Below, in pieces: positions 1-14,307 of a stretch of 14,331 nucleotides of DNA. A program made the translations under genes and the position numbers. Origin of the DNA: Pseudomonadota bacterium (GTDB lineage Bacteria; Pseudomonadota; Alphaproteobacteria; Sphingomonadales; Sphingomonadaceae); assembly GCA_023426225.1 (NCBI GenBank), contig JAFABD010000155.1, positions 1 through 14,331 on the forward strand, read 5' to 3'. Within the stretch, counting starts at the first letter, position 1; every line of letters begins with the position of its first letter. The notes under the pieces are model-generated. The model saw nothing but the letters and a program-made list of their open reading frames with translations. It was not told where the DNA came from and searched no databases.

Positions 1-1
1 G

Positions 2-52
2 ATCATCGGCGGCGTGCGCGCGATGCGCCGCGGGCTGGTGCGTCCCGACTGA
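2..52 (+). CDS. C-terminal end of an unidentified gene (partial)
   Basis: Reading frame 2 is open from the window edge to a TGA at 50-52 and gives 16 residues ending in GLVRPD. Fifteen of the 16 sense codons end in G or C, which matches the codon habit of the clear genes in this window and is the main reason to call it coding. The gene converges on the dehydrogenase at 62-841 with only 9 bases between the two stop codons. Too little is present to name a product or family; the fragment is basic and slightly hydrophobic. Confidence 0.45.
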   Translation: MIGGVRAMRRGLVRPD

Positions 53-65
53 CGCCGAGCGTCAG
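49..65. repeat. Perfect palindrome spanning two convergent stop codons
   Basis: CTGACGC at 49-55 and GCGTCAG at 59-65 are perfect inverted repeats around the three-base loop CGA. The TGA of the left-hand gene (50-52) sits in one arm and the TGA of the dehydrogenase (62-64 on the complementary strand) in the other. No T-run follows on either strand, so it is not a classical terminator, but it could stabilise both mRNA 3' ends. Confidence 0.6.
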
Positions 66-841
66 ACCGCGCGCGCCAGCCGTGCGGCGAGGCGCGGCGG
101 CAGGAGCGCCGCCGCCGCCGTCTTGAGGCGGGCGGTGATCGGCGTGACGACATGGTCGGCACCCCTGAGCATCGCGGCATAGCCGTCATGCGCGACCGTG
201 CGCGGGCTGGCCTTGGGCTCGTGCGCGGTGCGGCTGTCCTCGGCATGGGCGCGGACGAAGAAGCGCGTTTCGGTGAGATCGGGCATCAGCGCGGCGACGG
301 TGATGCCGTGGCGCGCCACCTCGTCGCGAAGCGCCTCGGCAAAGGCATAGAGGAACGCCTTGGTGCCCGAATAGACCGCGAGCCGCGGCGACGGACCGAA
401 TGCGACGATCGACGATGTGATGAGCAGGCGGCCCGAGCCGCGCGCTGCCATTGCCGGCAGGAAGTGCTTCGCCGCGTCGACCACCGACGCGATGTTGACC
501 GCGATCGCCTCGCGTTCGAGCGCGAGGTCGGTTTCGCCGACGAAATCGCCGAGCGCGCCGGTGCCCGCATTGAGCATCAGATAATCGGGAATGGCGCCCG
601 CGTCGCGGCAGCGATCGAACAGCGTGACGCCCGCCCGGGGCGCGGCGAGATCGAGCGACCAGCATTCGACCGAGGCTGCGCCCGCGGTGCGCAGTGACGC
701 CGCCGCCTGTTCGAGCCGCGCCGGATCGCGCGCGACGAGAATGAGCCGACAGCCGTCGGCGGCGGCGCAGCGGGCGAGTTCGAGGCCGATGCCGCTGGAC
801 CCGCCGGTGACGAGCGCGAGCGGCGGGCGGGTGTTGGGCAT
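62..841 (-). CDS. SDR family NAD(P)-dependent oxidoreductase
   Basis: A 259-residue classical short-chain dehydrogenase/reductase, a cytoplasmic enzyme that oxidises or reduces an unidentified alcohol/carbonyl substrate with a nicotinamide cofactor. Visible landmarks are the Rossmann glycine motif TGGSSGIG (12-19), Arg37-Asp38 after the second strand (Arg here usually favours NADP), Asp64, the NAG motif (91-93), Asn116, and the catalytic Ser144, Tyr157 and Lys161 (YSGTK). The usual PG after the active site reads Pro187-Asp188. Length and layout fit the DltE-like branch (COG0300). An in-frame ATG at 883 exists, but the ATG at 841 is preferred because AAAGGA lies 5 bases upstream and the Rossmann fold follows at once. 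The gene is divergent from the sigma factor. Family is certain; substrate is unknown. Confidence 0.93.
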   Translation of the reverse strand: MPNTRPPLALVTGGSSGIGLELARCAAADGCRLILVARDPARLEQAAASLRTAGAASVECWSLDLAAPRAGVTLFDRCRDAGAIPDYLMLNAGTGALGDFVGETDLALEREAIAVNIASVVDAAKHFLPAMAARGSGRLLITSSIVAFGPSPRLAVYSGTKAFLYAFAEALRDEVARHGITVAALMPDLTETRFFVRAHAEDSRTAHEPKASPRTVAHDGYAAMLRGADHVVTPITARLKTAAAALLPPRLAARLARAV

Positions 842-968
842 GATGGTCCTTTCAGGGCAAGCGGCAGGCTTGCTTCCGGACAACGCATTGAAGTGCCGCG
901 GGCTCCGGTCGCTGCGGATGCGCGATGCGCGCTTGCGGGGGCAGGGTGAGCAAGGCTAGAGCAAAAGG
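842..968. other. Divergent intergenic region, SDR / sigma factor
   Basis: These 127 bases must hold promoters for both the dehydrogenase (leftward) and the sigma-factor cassette (rightward). The most regular element is an inverted repeat, GCAAGC (857-862) and GCTTGC (868-873), around a five-base loop, close to the dehydrogenase start. I see no convincing -35/-10 pair for either direction. An ECF-type promoter used for autoregulation is plausible but cannot be fixed by eye. Confidence 0.4.
847..852 (-). promoter_or_regulatory. Ribosome binding site fixing the SDR start
   Basis: On the minus strand AAAGGA lies 5 bases before the ATG at 841. It supports that start over the longer in-frame start at 883. 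Confidence 0.65.
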
Positions 969-1547
969 GTGATTGCCAAGGCGGATCTGGACCCGGCGCG
1001 CAACCGGCTGGTAGCCGCGCTCAAGCGCGTGGCGACGGGAGACCGCGCGGCGCTCCGCCTCGTCTATGATATGACTGCGGCAAAGCTGTTTGGCGTGTGC
1101 CTGCGCATTGCCGGCGATCGTGATGCGGCCGAGGACATCTTGCAGGACGTGTATCTCAAGGTCTGGCAGCGGGCAGGGCGGTTCGATCCGGACCGTGCGA
1201 GCCCCGTGACCTGGCTGTGCACGATCGCCCGCAACACCGCGATCGACTGGCGCCGCTCGCGCCCCGTGGCGGCGGCGGAGGCGGTGCTGCCCGCAGAAGC
1301 CGCAGCCGAGATGCCCGATGAGCGGCCCGCCGCCCCCGACCAGATCGCCGCCGCGCAGGAAGAGGCGCGGATCGCGGCATGCCTCGCCGCGCTCGAACCG
1401 CATCAGGGCCAGGCGATCCGCAGCGCCTTTTTCGACGGCTATTCCTATCCGCAGCTCGCACAGGCGATGGCGGTCCCGCTGGGAACGATGAAGAGCTGGG
1501 TGCGGCGCGGGCTGATCCAGTTGAAGGCGTGCCTGGGCGATGGCTGA
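969..1547 (+). CDS. ECF (sigma-70 family group 4) RNA polymerase sigma factor, SigK-like
   Basis: A 192-residue cytoplasmic protein that would direct RNA polymerase to a small set of promoters. Region sigma-2 spans about 28-96, with the core-binding/-10 segment around DAAEDILQDVYLKVWQ (52-67) and the TWLCTIARNTAIDWRR stretch (81-96). An Ala/Pro-rich linker follows (about 100-128). Sigma-4 with its helix-turn-helix spans about 133-188 (FDGYSYPQLAQAMAVPLGTMKSWVRRG). Translation starts at GTG: a TAG stands in frame at 957-959 and no ATG occurs near the N-terminus. The AAGG at 952-955 is a weak, distant ribosome site. The stop codon overlaps the anti-sigma gene by 8 bases, a sign of coupled translation. 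Pairing with an RskA-type anti-sigma factor and a fasciclin gene suggests a SigK-like role; the inducing signal is unknown. Confidence 0.92.
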   Translation: MIAKADLDPARNRLVAALKRVATGDRAALRLVYDMTAAKLFGVCLRIAGDRDAAEDILQDVYLKVWQRAGRFDPDRASPVTWLCTIARNTAIDWRRSRPVAAAEAVLPAEAAAEMPDERPAAPDQIAAAQEEARIAACLAALEPHQGQAIRSAFFDGYSYPQLAQAMAVPLGTMKSWVRRGLIQLKACLGDG

Positions 1548-2253
1548 GCCGATGTCTGCCGAAGAACGCGACCTGCTCGCGGCCGAGCTGGCGCTGGGCC
1601 TGCTGGAAGGCGAGGCGCGGGCGCAGGCGCTGCGGCTGAAACTCGCCGACCGCGACTTCGCACGCGCATGCGACGCCTGGGCCGAGCGGATGGCGCCGCT
1701 GTGTGCGGGGTTCGACGCGGCCGAACCGCCGGCGCTGTGGCCGCAGATCGAGGCGCGGCTGGGCGCCGCCGACGAGGCCGAGGAACGGCTGCGCTTCTGG
1801 CGGTGGAGCACGCTGGCGTCGGCTGCGGTGGCGGCGGCACTGTTGCTGGTGATCCTGCTGCAGCCGGCGTCGGAAGTCGTCGATTCGCCCCCGCGCTCGC
1901 AGGAGCCCAACGCGGTCGTCGTCGCGCAACTCGAAGCACCCGCAGGCGAGACGGTCGATGCCTTCCTCGCAGCCAATTACGAACCGGCGACGGGCGTGCT
2001 GCGCATCCGCGCGATCCGGATGCCCGACAGCGCGCTCAAGCCCGAACTGTGGGTGATCCCGGCCGACGGCGTGCCGCGGTCGCTGGGGCAGGTTTCGGCG
2101 CGGGGCGTGTCGCAGCTGGCAGTCGCGGTGCCGCACCGCAAGCTGATGCAGGAAGGCGCGGTGCTGGCGATCACGATGGAGCCGCGCGCCGATGCGCCGC
2201 ATGCGCGCCCGACCGGCCCGCGCGTCGCCGAAGGCAAGATTTCGACAATCTGA
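1540..2253 (+). CDS. Membrane-anchored anti-sigma factor, RskA family
   Basis: A 237-residue single-pass inner-membrane protein predicted to sequester the sigma factor encoded just upstream. The N-terminal 85 residues are the cytoplasmic anti-sigma domain with the typical LALGLLEGE helix (17-25) and the DAWAERMAPL helix (45-54). One transmembrane helix lies at about 90-107. The periplasmic part has the RskA C-terminal domain, with LWVIP (170-174), DGVPRSLGQ and the terminal PTGP (224-227) followed by EGK. No HxxxCxxC zinc motif is seen. The ATG at 1540 overlaps the sigma gene by 8 bases, with GAAGGCG (1523-1529) upstream; an alternative ATG at 1552 would remove only four residues. Release of the sigma factor probably involves regulated proteolysis, as known for RskA, but no cleavage site can be read here. 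Confidence 0.9.
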   Translation: MAEPMSAEERDLLAAELALGLLEGEARAQALRLKLADRDFARACDAWAERMAPLCAGFDAAEPPALWPQIEARLGAADEAEERLRFWRWSTLASAAVAAALLLVILLQPASEVVDSPPRSQEPNAVVVAQLEAPAGETVDAFLAANYEPATGVLRIRAIRMPDSALKPELWVIPADGVPRSLGQVSARGVSQLAVAVPHRKLMQEGAVLAITMEPRADAPHARPTGPRVAEGKISTI

Positions 2254-2263
2254 TCGCGGCGGC

Positions 2264-2288
2264 TGCATCCGCAGCGCCGGTGCATCCG
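2264..2288 (+). repeat. Direct repeat in the anti-sigma / fasciclin gap
   Basis: TGCATCCG occurs at 2264-2271 and again at 2281-2288, 17 bases apart start to start, in the 88-base gap before the fasciclin gene. The spacing is about one and a half helical turns. It could be a binding site or part of an ECF promoter for the fasciclin gene, or chance; no copy lies upstream of the sigma gene on the + strand. Confidence 0.35.
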
Positions 2289-2300
2289 TAGCTTGAGCGT

Positions 2301-2321
2301 GCCCCCCGGATGGCGGGGGGC
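2301..2321 (+). repeat. GC-only stem-loop just upstream of the fasciclin ribosome site
   Basis: GCCCCCC (2301-2307) pairs perfectly with GGGGGGC (2315-2321) around a seven-base loop. It ends 7 bases before the AGGAGG of the fasciclin gene. No T-run follows, so it is not a classical terminator. It may protect a processed fasciclin mRNA or tune its expression relative to the regulators upstream. Confidence 0.55.
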
Positions 2322-2328
2322 GTGCAAG

Positions 2329-2334
2329 AGGAGG
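2329..2334 (+). promoter_or_regulatory. Consensus ribosome binding site for the fasciclin gene
   Basis: AGGAGG stands 7 bases before the ATG at 2342. It is the strongest ribosome site in the cassette, in contrast to the weak sites of the sigma and anti-sigma genes, and fits high output of the secreted protein. The ATG at 2335 is out of frame and too close to be used. Confidence 0.8.
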
Positions 2335-2341
2335 ATGCACG

Positions 2342-2914
2342 ATGCACAAGCGTTCCAAGACCGCCACGATCGCGACGCTGGCCCTGATCGCAGCGATGGG
2401 CGCCGCCGCCCCGGCGCTGGCCGGCGGGCAGGGGGCGATGCATGCCGGCCATGCCGCCCCGGCGGCGTCGGGCACGATCGTCGACGCGGCGGTCGCCTCG
2501 CCCGATCACACCACGCTGGTCGCGGCGGTGAAGGCCGCCGGGCTGGTCGACGTGCTGGCGGGGAAGGGGCCGTTCACGGTCTTTGCGCCGACCAACGCCG
2601 CCTTTGCCAAGCTGCCGGCGGGCACCGTCGAGACGCTGCTCAAGCCGGAGAACAAGGCGCAACTGGCTGCGGTGCTGACCTATCATGTCGTTCCGGGCCG
2701 GCTGAACGCCGCCGATATCGCCGCGCGCGCGAAGGCGGCGGGCGGCCGCGCGACGCTGAAGACGGTGCAGGGTGCGATGCTGACCGTATCGCAGGCGCCC
2801 GACGGCGGCTGGATGCTCACCGACGCCAAGGGCGGCACCGCGCGCATCACCGCCGCCGACATGAACCAGTCGAACGGGGTGATCCATGTGATCGACAGCG
2901 TCGTGCTGCCCTGA
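2342..2914 (+). CDS. Secreted fasciclin (FAS1) domain protein
   Basis: A 190-residue exported protein with one FAS1 domain, a fold that mediates adhesion or surface interactions. Residues 1-27 form a Sec signal peptide (KR-rich start, hydrophobic core, cleavage after APALA). A short His/Met/Ala/Gly linker follows (28-43). The FAS1 domain spans about 46-190, with the H1 motif FTVFAPTNAAF (78-88), the Tyr114-His115 motif (LTYHVVPG) and the H2 motif GVIHVIDSVVLP at the very C-terminus (179-190). There is no lipobox or transmembrane anchor, so the product should be periplasmic or released. It lies downstream of the sigma/anti-sigma pair in the same direction with an 88-base gap, and ends in its own strong terminator. 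In mycobacteria and rhizobia similar proteins are known (MPT70/MPT83, Nex18). Ligand unknown. Confidence 0.93.
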   Translation: MHKRSKTATIATLALIAAMGAAAPALAGGQGAMHAGHAAPAASGTIVDAAVASPDHTTLVAAVKAAGLVDVLAGKGPFTVFAPTNAAFAKLPAGTVETLLKPENKAQLAAVLTYHVVPGRLNAADIAARAKAAGGRATLKTVQGAMLTVSQAPDGGWMLTDAKGGTARITAADMNQSNGVIHVIDSVVLP

Positions 2915-2923
2915 TCGCCCGAA

Positions 2924-2953
2924 CGCCGGCGCCGGGTCCCGACGGCGCCGGTG
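2924..2953 (+). repeat. Stem-loop after the fasciclin stop codon
   Basis: CCGGCGCC (2926-2933) pairs with GGCGCCGG (2944-2951), extendable by one G-T and one C-G pair at the base, around a ten-base loop. It begins 9 bases after the TGA, with no T-run. It is the first of three consecutive hairpins in this 3' region. Confidence 0.5.
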
Positions 2954-3000
2954 CGGTCGCGACATCCTGCCGGGCAATCGCCCGCGATGCCGTGACGGGA

Positions 3001-3027
3001 CTGCCGGGACGCGCCGGCACCCGGCAG
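3001..3027 (+). repeat. Second stem-loop in the fasciclin 3' region
   Basis: CTGCCGG (3001-3007) pairs with CCGGCAG (3021-3027) around a 13-base loop. It lies just upstream of the terminator hairpin. It may add 3'-end stability; no independent function is evident. Confidence 0.4.
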
Positions 3028-3029
3028 TC

Positions 3030-3072
3030 GAGCCGCCGCCCCCGTTTCCCCGGGGCGGCGGCTCATTTGTTT
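3030..3072 (+). terminator. Rho-independent terminator of the sigma/anti-sigma/fasciclin cassette
   Basis: A perfect 13-bp stem, GAGCCGCCGCCCC (3030-3042) with GGGGCGGCGGCTC (3052-3064), closes a nine-base loop and is followed by ATTTGTTT (3065-3072). This is a textbook intrinsic terminator for + strand transcription. Confidence 0.9.
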
Positions 3073-3120
3073 CCGAGGCAGCACGGCGCGGGTGGGGCGG
3101 GGCAGCGGCGGACGCCGCGC

Positions 3121-3155
3121 AAAACAAAACCGCCGCCCGGTTGCCCGGACGGCGG
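3121..3155 (-). terminator. Rho-independent terminator of the rpoBC operon
   Basis: Read on the minus strand, an 11-position stem with one mismatch (3145-3155 with 3130-3140) and a four-base loop is followed by TTTTGTTTT (3129-3121). It lies 69 bases after the rpoC stop. Together with the terminator at 3030-3072 it insulates the two converging transcription units. Confidence 0.88.
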
Positions 3156-3194
3156 CCTTGTGGGTTGCGAACGGTCGATGCCGATCATCCGGCG

Positions 3195-3213
3195 CGGCGG
3201 GCGATGCCCGCCG
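3195..3213 (-). repeat. Stem-loop close behind the rpoC stop codon
   Basis: CGGCGGGC (3195-3202) and GCCCGCCG (3206-3213) form a perfect 8-bp stem with a three-base loop, 11 bases past the rpoC stop. No T-run follows, so the functional terminator is more likely the hairpin at 3121-3155. Confidence 0.45.
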
Positions 3214-3224
3214 GACGGCGCGGA

Positions 3225-7508
<4,284 letters not shown>

Positions 7509-7516
7509 TTTTTCAG

Positions 7517-7522
7517 TCCCTC
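7517..7522 (-). promoter_or_regulatory. Ribosome binding site fixing the rpoC start
   Basis: On the minus strand GAGGGA lies 8 bases before the ATG at 7508. It falls in the 25-base gap between the small membrane-protein ORF and rpoC, and supports this start over the longer in-frame ATG at 7559. Confidence 0.7.
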
Positions 7523-7533
7523 TAGGGGTGAAT

Positions 7534-7754
7534 TCACTGAGGTGTCGGCCCGAGGGCAATCCGCGCTACCGCCATGCTCAACACCGCCAGACAAATTATC
7601 GCCGGGGCGAGAAGGGGCAACACGATTACCCAGGAGCTACCGGCCTTCCAGTGAGCAATCGTGAGCGAAGCGAGCACCAAACCAACCGCGCCTGTAAGAA
7701 CAGCGGTTTGTTTCGGCGCCTTCGCTACGACGCTATCTGGATGGCCGAGCAGGT

Positions 7755-7758
<4 letters not shown>
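7534..7758 (-). CDS. Candidate 74-residue two-helix membrane protein between rpoB and rpoC
   Basis: After the rpoB stop the minus strand carries an open frame that reads as a small integral membrane protein. It starts at GTG (7758-7756), which overlaps the rpoB TGA in the four-base sequence GTGA, a classic translational-coupling arrangement. The N-terminus is polar (MNLLGHPDSVVAKAPK). Two hydrophobic segments follow, at about 19-35 and 43-65, split by the short loop HWKAGSS; the tail is RIALGPTPQ. By hand count 49 of 74 third positions are G or C, clearly less biased than rpoB and rpoC. I recognise no family. The frame also stays open upstream inside rpoB (to 7992), but that part is arginine-rich and looks like a shadow. 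Alternative: a non-coding spacer that is open by chance. Confidence 0.6.
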
Positions 7759-11924
<4,166 letters not shown>

Positions 11925-12119
11925 GAGTTTATATTGCCTCGTCAGCCGTAAACCGTATGCCCCGTTTTCCCCGGGCCCCGGACGCAGCAAAGGACGCGAA
12001 AAGGCCGCACGAACCCCTTACCGGGTTTCGGCAGCTTTCGGCGTCCCTGTTCCACGGACCCATACGAGAAGCACGTTGCGCGACGACGCACCCTTTCCCG
12101 GTCCTGTGGAGATGGGGCG
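11925..12119 (-). other. Long 5' leader of rpoB
   Basis: If the promoter at 12120-12148 is used, transcription would begin near 12113 and leave a leader of roughly 190 nt before the rpoB ATG. It is GC-rich, contains short repeats (GCGTCC twice around 11983-12000, ACGG twice around 11945-11955) and C/G blocks able to pair, but I recognise no known riboswitch or ribosomal-protein leader. A 44-codon ORF (12063-11929) without a ribosome site lies within it and ends four bases before the rpoB ATG; I do not call it a gene. Confidence 0.5.
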
Positions 12120-12148
12120 GATATAGGGTGCGTGTAGGATTCTGTCAA
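12120..12148 (-). promoter_or_regulatory. Sigma-70 type promoter of the rpoB operon
   Basis: On the minus strand a perfect -35 box TTGACA (12148-12143) is followed after exactly 17 bases by TATATC (12125-12120), which matches TATAAT at four of six positions. It points at rpoB, and nothing else lies between. It explains how rpoB is transcribed without the usual rplKAJL genes upstream. Confidence 0.8.
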
Positions 12149-12317
12149 ACATGCCGACAGGCGCGCGGCGGTGCAATCGACGCAATTGGCGCGTGAAATC
12201 GGCGGGCGAAGCAATTTTCCTCGCCATCGCGATGCGCCGGGGATAGATCGGCGGTGCCGCATCGGTGGCGAATTGAAACTTTATGACGCGCAACGGCGCG
12301 CTCTCGGGGAGATTCAA
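12149..12317 (+). other. Upstream region of the ester hydrolase
   Basis: This half of the 393-base divergent region should hold the promoter of the hydrolase gene. It is locally A+T-richer (CAATTG around 12183-12188, CAATTTTCC around 12212-12220, TTGAAACTTTATG at 12273-12285), but I find no -35/-10 pair with good spacing. The hydrolase frame is open back to an ATG at 12171; that stretch lacks a ribosome site and precedes the signal peptide, so it is treated as untranslated. Confidence 0.4.
12306..12311 (+). promoter_or_regulatory. Ribosome binding site fixing the hydrolase start
   Basis: GGGGAG lies 6 bases before the ATG at 12318, and a signal peptide begins at that ATG. Both support this start over the in-frame ATG at 12171. 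Confidence 0.75.
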
Positions 12318-14234
12318 ATGGGGTATCGTCATCTGGCCCTTGCCGGGCTTGCCTTGGTCGCGGTGGCGGCCGGAACGGGGGCCGTGGCCCAGCAGGCGCC
12401 CACGCGCACGCCGGGCTTCAACGACATTCCCGAGAAGTTCACGCTCCCGGAGGCCTCGAAGGACTATGTCCGCCGCGAGGTGATGGTGCCGATGCGCGAC
12501 GGGACCAAGCTGTTCACCGTCATCGTGGTGCCGAAGGGCGCTAAGAACGCACCGATCCTGTTCACGCGCACGCCCTATAATGCCGGCGGCCGTGCGCGCC
12601 GGATGGACAGCAACAAGATGCTGTCGGCGCTGCCCGAAGGCGACGAGGTCTTCGTCAAGGCGGGCTATATCCGCGTTTTCCAGGACATCCGCGGCAAATA
12701 CGGTTCGGAGGGCGAGTTCGTCGTCACGCGCCCGCCGGTGGGGCCGCTCAACCCGACCAAGGTCGACGACACGACCGATGCGTGGGACGCGATCGACTGG
12801 CTGGTCAAGAATGTGCCCGAGTCGAACGGCAAGGTCGGCATGCTCGGATCGTCCTATGAGGGCTGGACCGTGGTGATGGCGCTGCTCCACCCGCACCCGG
12901 CGCTCAAGGTCGCGGCGCCGGAAAGCCCGATGATCGACGGCTGGATGGGCGACGACTGGTTCCACCATGGCGCCTTCCGCCTGCCCAATATCGGCTGGAT
13001 CTCGGGCATCACCGGCTACAAGGCGGGCGGGCCGACCCCGCCGAGCGGCGGCTGGGACGATTATGATACGTTCCGCAAGATCGGTTCGGCCGGCGACTGG
13101 GCCAAGAAATACGGTTATGACCAGCTGCCCTTCTGGCAGAAGCTGAGCCAGCACGTCGCCTATGACGCCTTCTGGCAGGGGCAGGCGCTCGACAAGATCC
13201 TGGCCGCCAACCCTTCGAACGTGCCGACGCTGTGGGAGCAGGGGCTGTGGGACCACGAGGACATGTACGGCGCGGTGCATGCCTGGGAAGAACTGCAGAA
13301 GACGCCGCAGGCGAACAACAACTTCCTGCTGATGGGCCCGTGGCGCCATTCGCAGTTCAACTATAACGGCTCGAAGCTCGGCCAGCTCGAGTTCGAGGGC
13401 GACACCGCGCTCCAGGCGCGCCGCGATATCCTGCTGCCGTTCTTCAACGCCCATCTGAAGGACGGTGCGCCGGCCTTCCGTCCGGCAACCGCGAGCATCT
13501 ACAACACCGGCGAGAACCGCTGGGAATATCTCAACCGCTGGCCGCTCGCCGAGCGGCTTACCCCGCTCTATCTGACGAAGAGCGAGCAGGCCGGCTTCGA
13601 CAAGCCCGCCGCCGGCGAAGACAGCTATGTCTCCGACCCCGCCAAGCCGGTGCCGCACCTGCCGCGGCCGATCAACCTGGGCGACGGGCGCTGGGGCACC
13701 TATCTGGTCACCGACCAGCGTTTCGTCGAAGGGCGCCCCGACGTGCTCACCTATGTCACCGAACCGCTTACCCAGCCGATGCGGCTTTCGGGTGCGCCGA
13801 TCGCCGACATCTTTGCCAAGACGACGGGCACCGACGGCGACTTCGTCGTCAAGGTGATCGACGTCTATCCCGAAGAGATGGCGAGCCAGAAGGAGATGGG
13901 CGGGTTCCAGCTGCCGATCGCGATGGACATCTTCCGCGGCCGCTATCGCAACTCGTTCGAGCATCCGCAGCCGATCCCGGCGGGCAAGGTGCAGGAGTAC
14001 AAGTTCCGGCTGCCGACGGTGAACCACACCTTCCAGCCCGGCCACCGGATCATGGTGCAGGTGCAGTCGACCCTGTTCCCCGTCTATGATCGCAACCCGC
14101 AGAAATATGTCGAGAACATCTTCTTTGCGAAGCCGAGCGATTACCAGAAGGCGACGGTGACGATCGTCTATGGCGGCGCGCAGTCGAGCGCGGTGCTGTT
14201 GCCGATCGCGCCGGTCGACGCCGCCGCCAAGTAA
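12318..14234 (+). CDS. Secreted alpha-amino-acid ester hydrolase (CocE/NonD, S15 family)
   Basis: A 638-residue exported alpha/beta hydrolase that should cleave, or transfer the acyl group of, esters and amides of alpha-amino acids, including beta-lactam side chains. Residues 1-24 are a Sec signal peptide (cleavage near GAVA-QQ). The catalytic domain holds GSSYEG with nucleophile Ser179, Asp312, His344 (GPWRH) and the oxyanion residues Tyr87 and Tyr180. The carboxylate cluster that reads the substrate's free amino group is complete: Asp213 (GDDWFH), Glu314 and Asp315 (WDHEDM). All but the histidine lie exactly five residues beyond those known in the Xanthomonas citri enzyme, and the histidine is four beyond. 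The C-terminal half, from about 400, is the jelly-roll domain of the family. This cluster separates it from cocaine esterase and X-Pro dipeptidyl-peptidase relatives. It is divergent from rpoB and ends at a terminator. The natural substrate is unknown. Confidence 0.93.
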   Translation: MGYRHLALAGLALVAVAAGTGAVAQQAPTRTPGFNDIPEKFTLPEASKDYVRREVMVPMRDGTKLFTVIVVPKGAKNAPILFTRTPYNAGGRARRMDSNKMLSALPEGDEVFVKAGYIRVFQDIRGKYGSEGEFVVTRPPVGPLNPTKVDDTTDAWDAIDWLVKNVPESNGKVGMLGSSYEGWTVVMALLHPHPALKVAAPESPMIDGWMGDDWFHHGAFRLPNIGWISGITGYKAGGPTPPSGGWDDYDTFRKIGSAGDWAKKYGYDQLPFWQKLSQHVAYDAFWQGQALDKILAANPSNVPTLWEQGLWDHEDMYGAVHAWEELQKTPQANNNFLLMGPWRHSQFNYNGSKLGQLEFEGDTALQARRDILLPFFNAHLKDGAPAFRPATASIYNTGENRWEYLNRWPLAERLTPLYLTKSEQAGFDKPAAGEDSYVSDPAKPVPHLPRPINLGDGRWGTYLVTDQRFVEGRPDVLTYVTEPLTQPMRLSGAPIADIFAKTTGTDGDFVVKVIDVYPEEMASQKEMGGFQLPIAMDIFRGRYRNSFEHPQPIPAGKVQEYKFRLPTVNHTFQPGHRIMVQVQSTLFPVYDRNPQKYVENIFFAKPSDYQKATVTIVYGGAQSSAVLLPIAPVDAAAK

Positions 14235-14253
14235 GAAGCAAGGCGCATCACCG

Positions 14254-14307
14254 CCGCCGCCCCGTCCCGGATGCCATGCCGGGGCAGGGCGGCGGGGGCG
14301 GGGGTTT
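14254..14307 (+). terminator. Intrinsic terminator after the ester hydrolase
   Basis: A 17-position stem (14254-14270 with 14279-14295), with one mismatch and one G-T pair, closes an eight-base loop. A G-rich run and only three T residues (14305-14307) follow. The stem is very strong, the T-run weak. It lies 19 bases past the stop codon. The remaining 24 bases of the window show nothing else. Confidence 0.7.

Noticed and set aside
842..883. A 14-residue N-terminal extension of the dehydrogenase
   Set aside because: The ATG at 841 has a proper ribosome site and directly precedes the Rossmann fold, as usual for the family.
852..3127. Long minus-strand frames opposite the sigma, anti-sigma and fasciclin genes (852-1976, 1156-2475, 2171-3127)
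   Set aside because: They overlap one another and three well-supported + strand genes, and are rich in Arg, Ala, Pro and Ser without domains.
11929..12063. A 44-codon ORF in the rpoB leader ending four bases before the rpoB ATG
   Set aside because: It has no ribosome site, an unbiased composition and no run of regulatory codons; its position is suggestive but not enough to call a leader peptide.
12171..12317. An N-terminal extension of 49 residues on the ester hydrolase
   Set aside because: It would bury the signal peptide, has no ribosome site, and the ATG at 12318 has GGGGAG at good spacing.
12018..14045. A 675-codon open frame on the - strand, antisense to the ester hydrolase
   Set aside because: The + strand frame has the complete catalytic residues and a signal peptide; the antisense product is of the same shadow composition.
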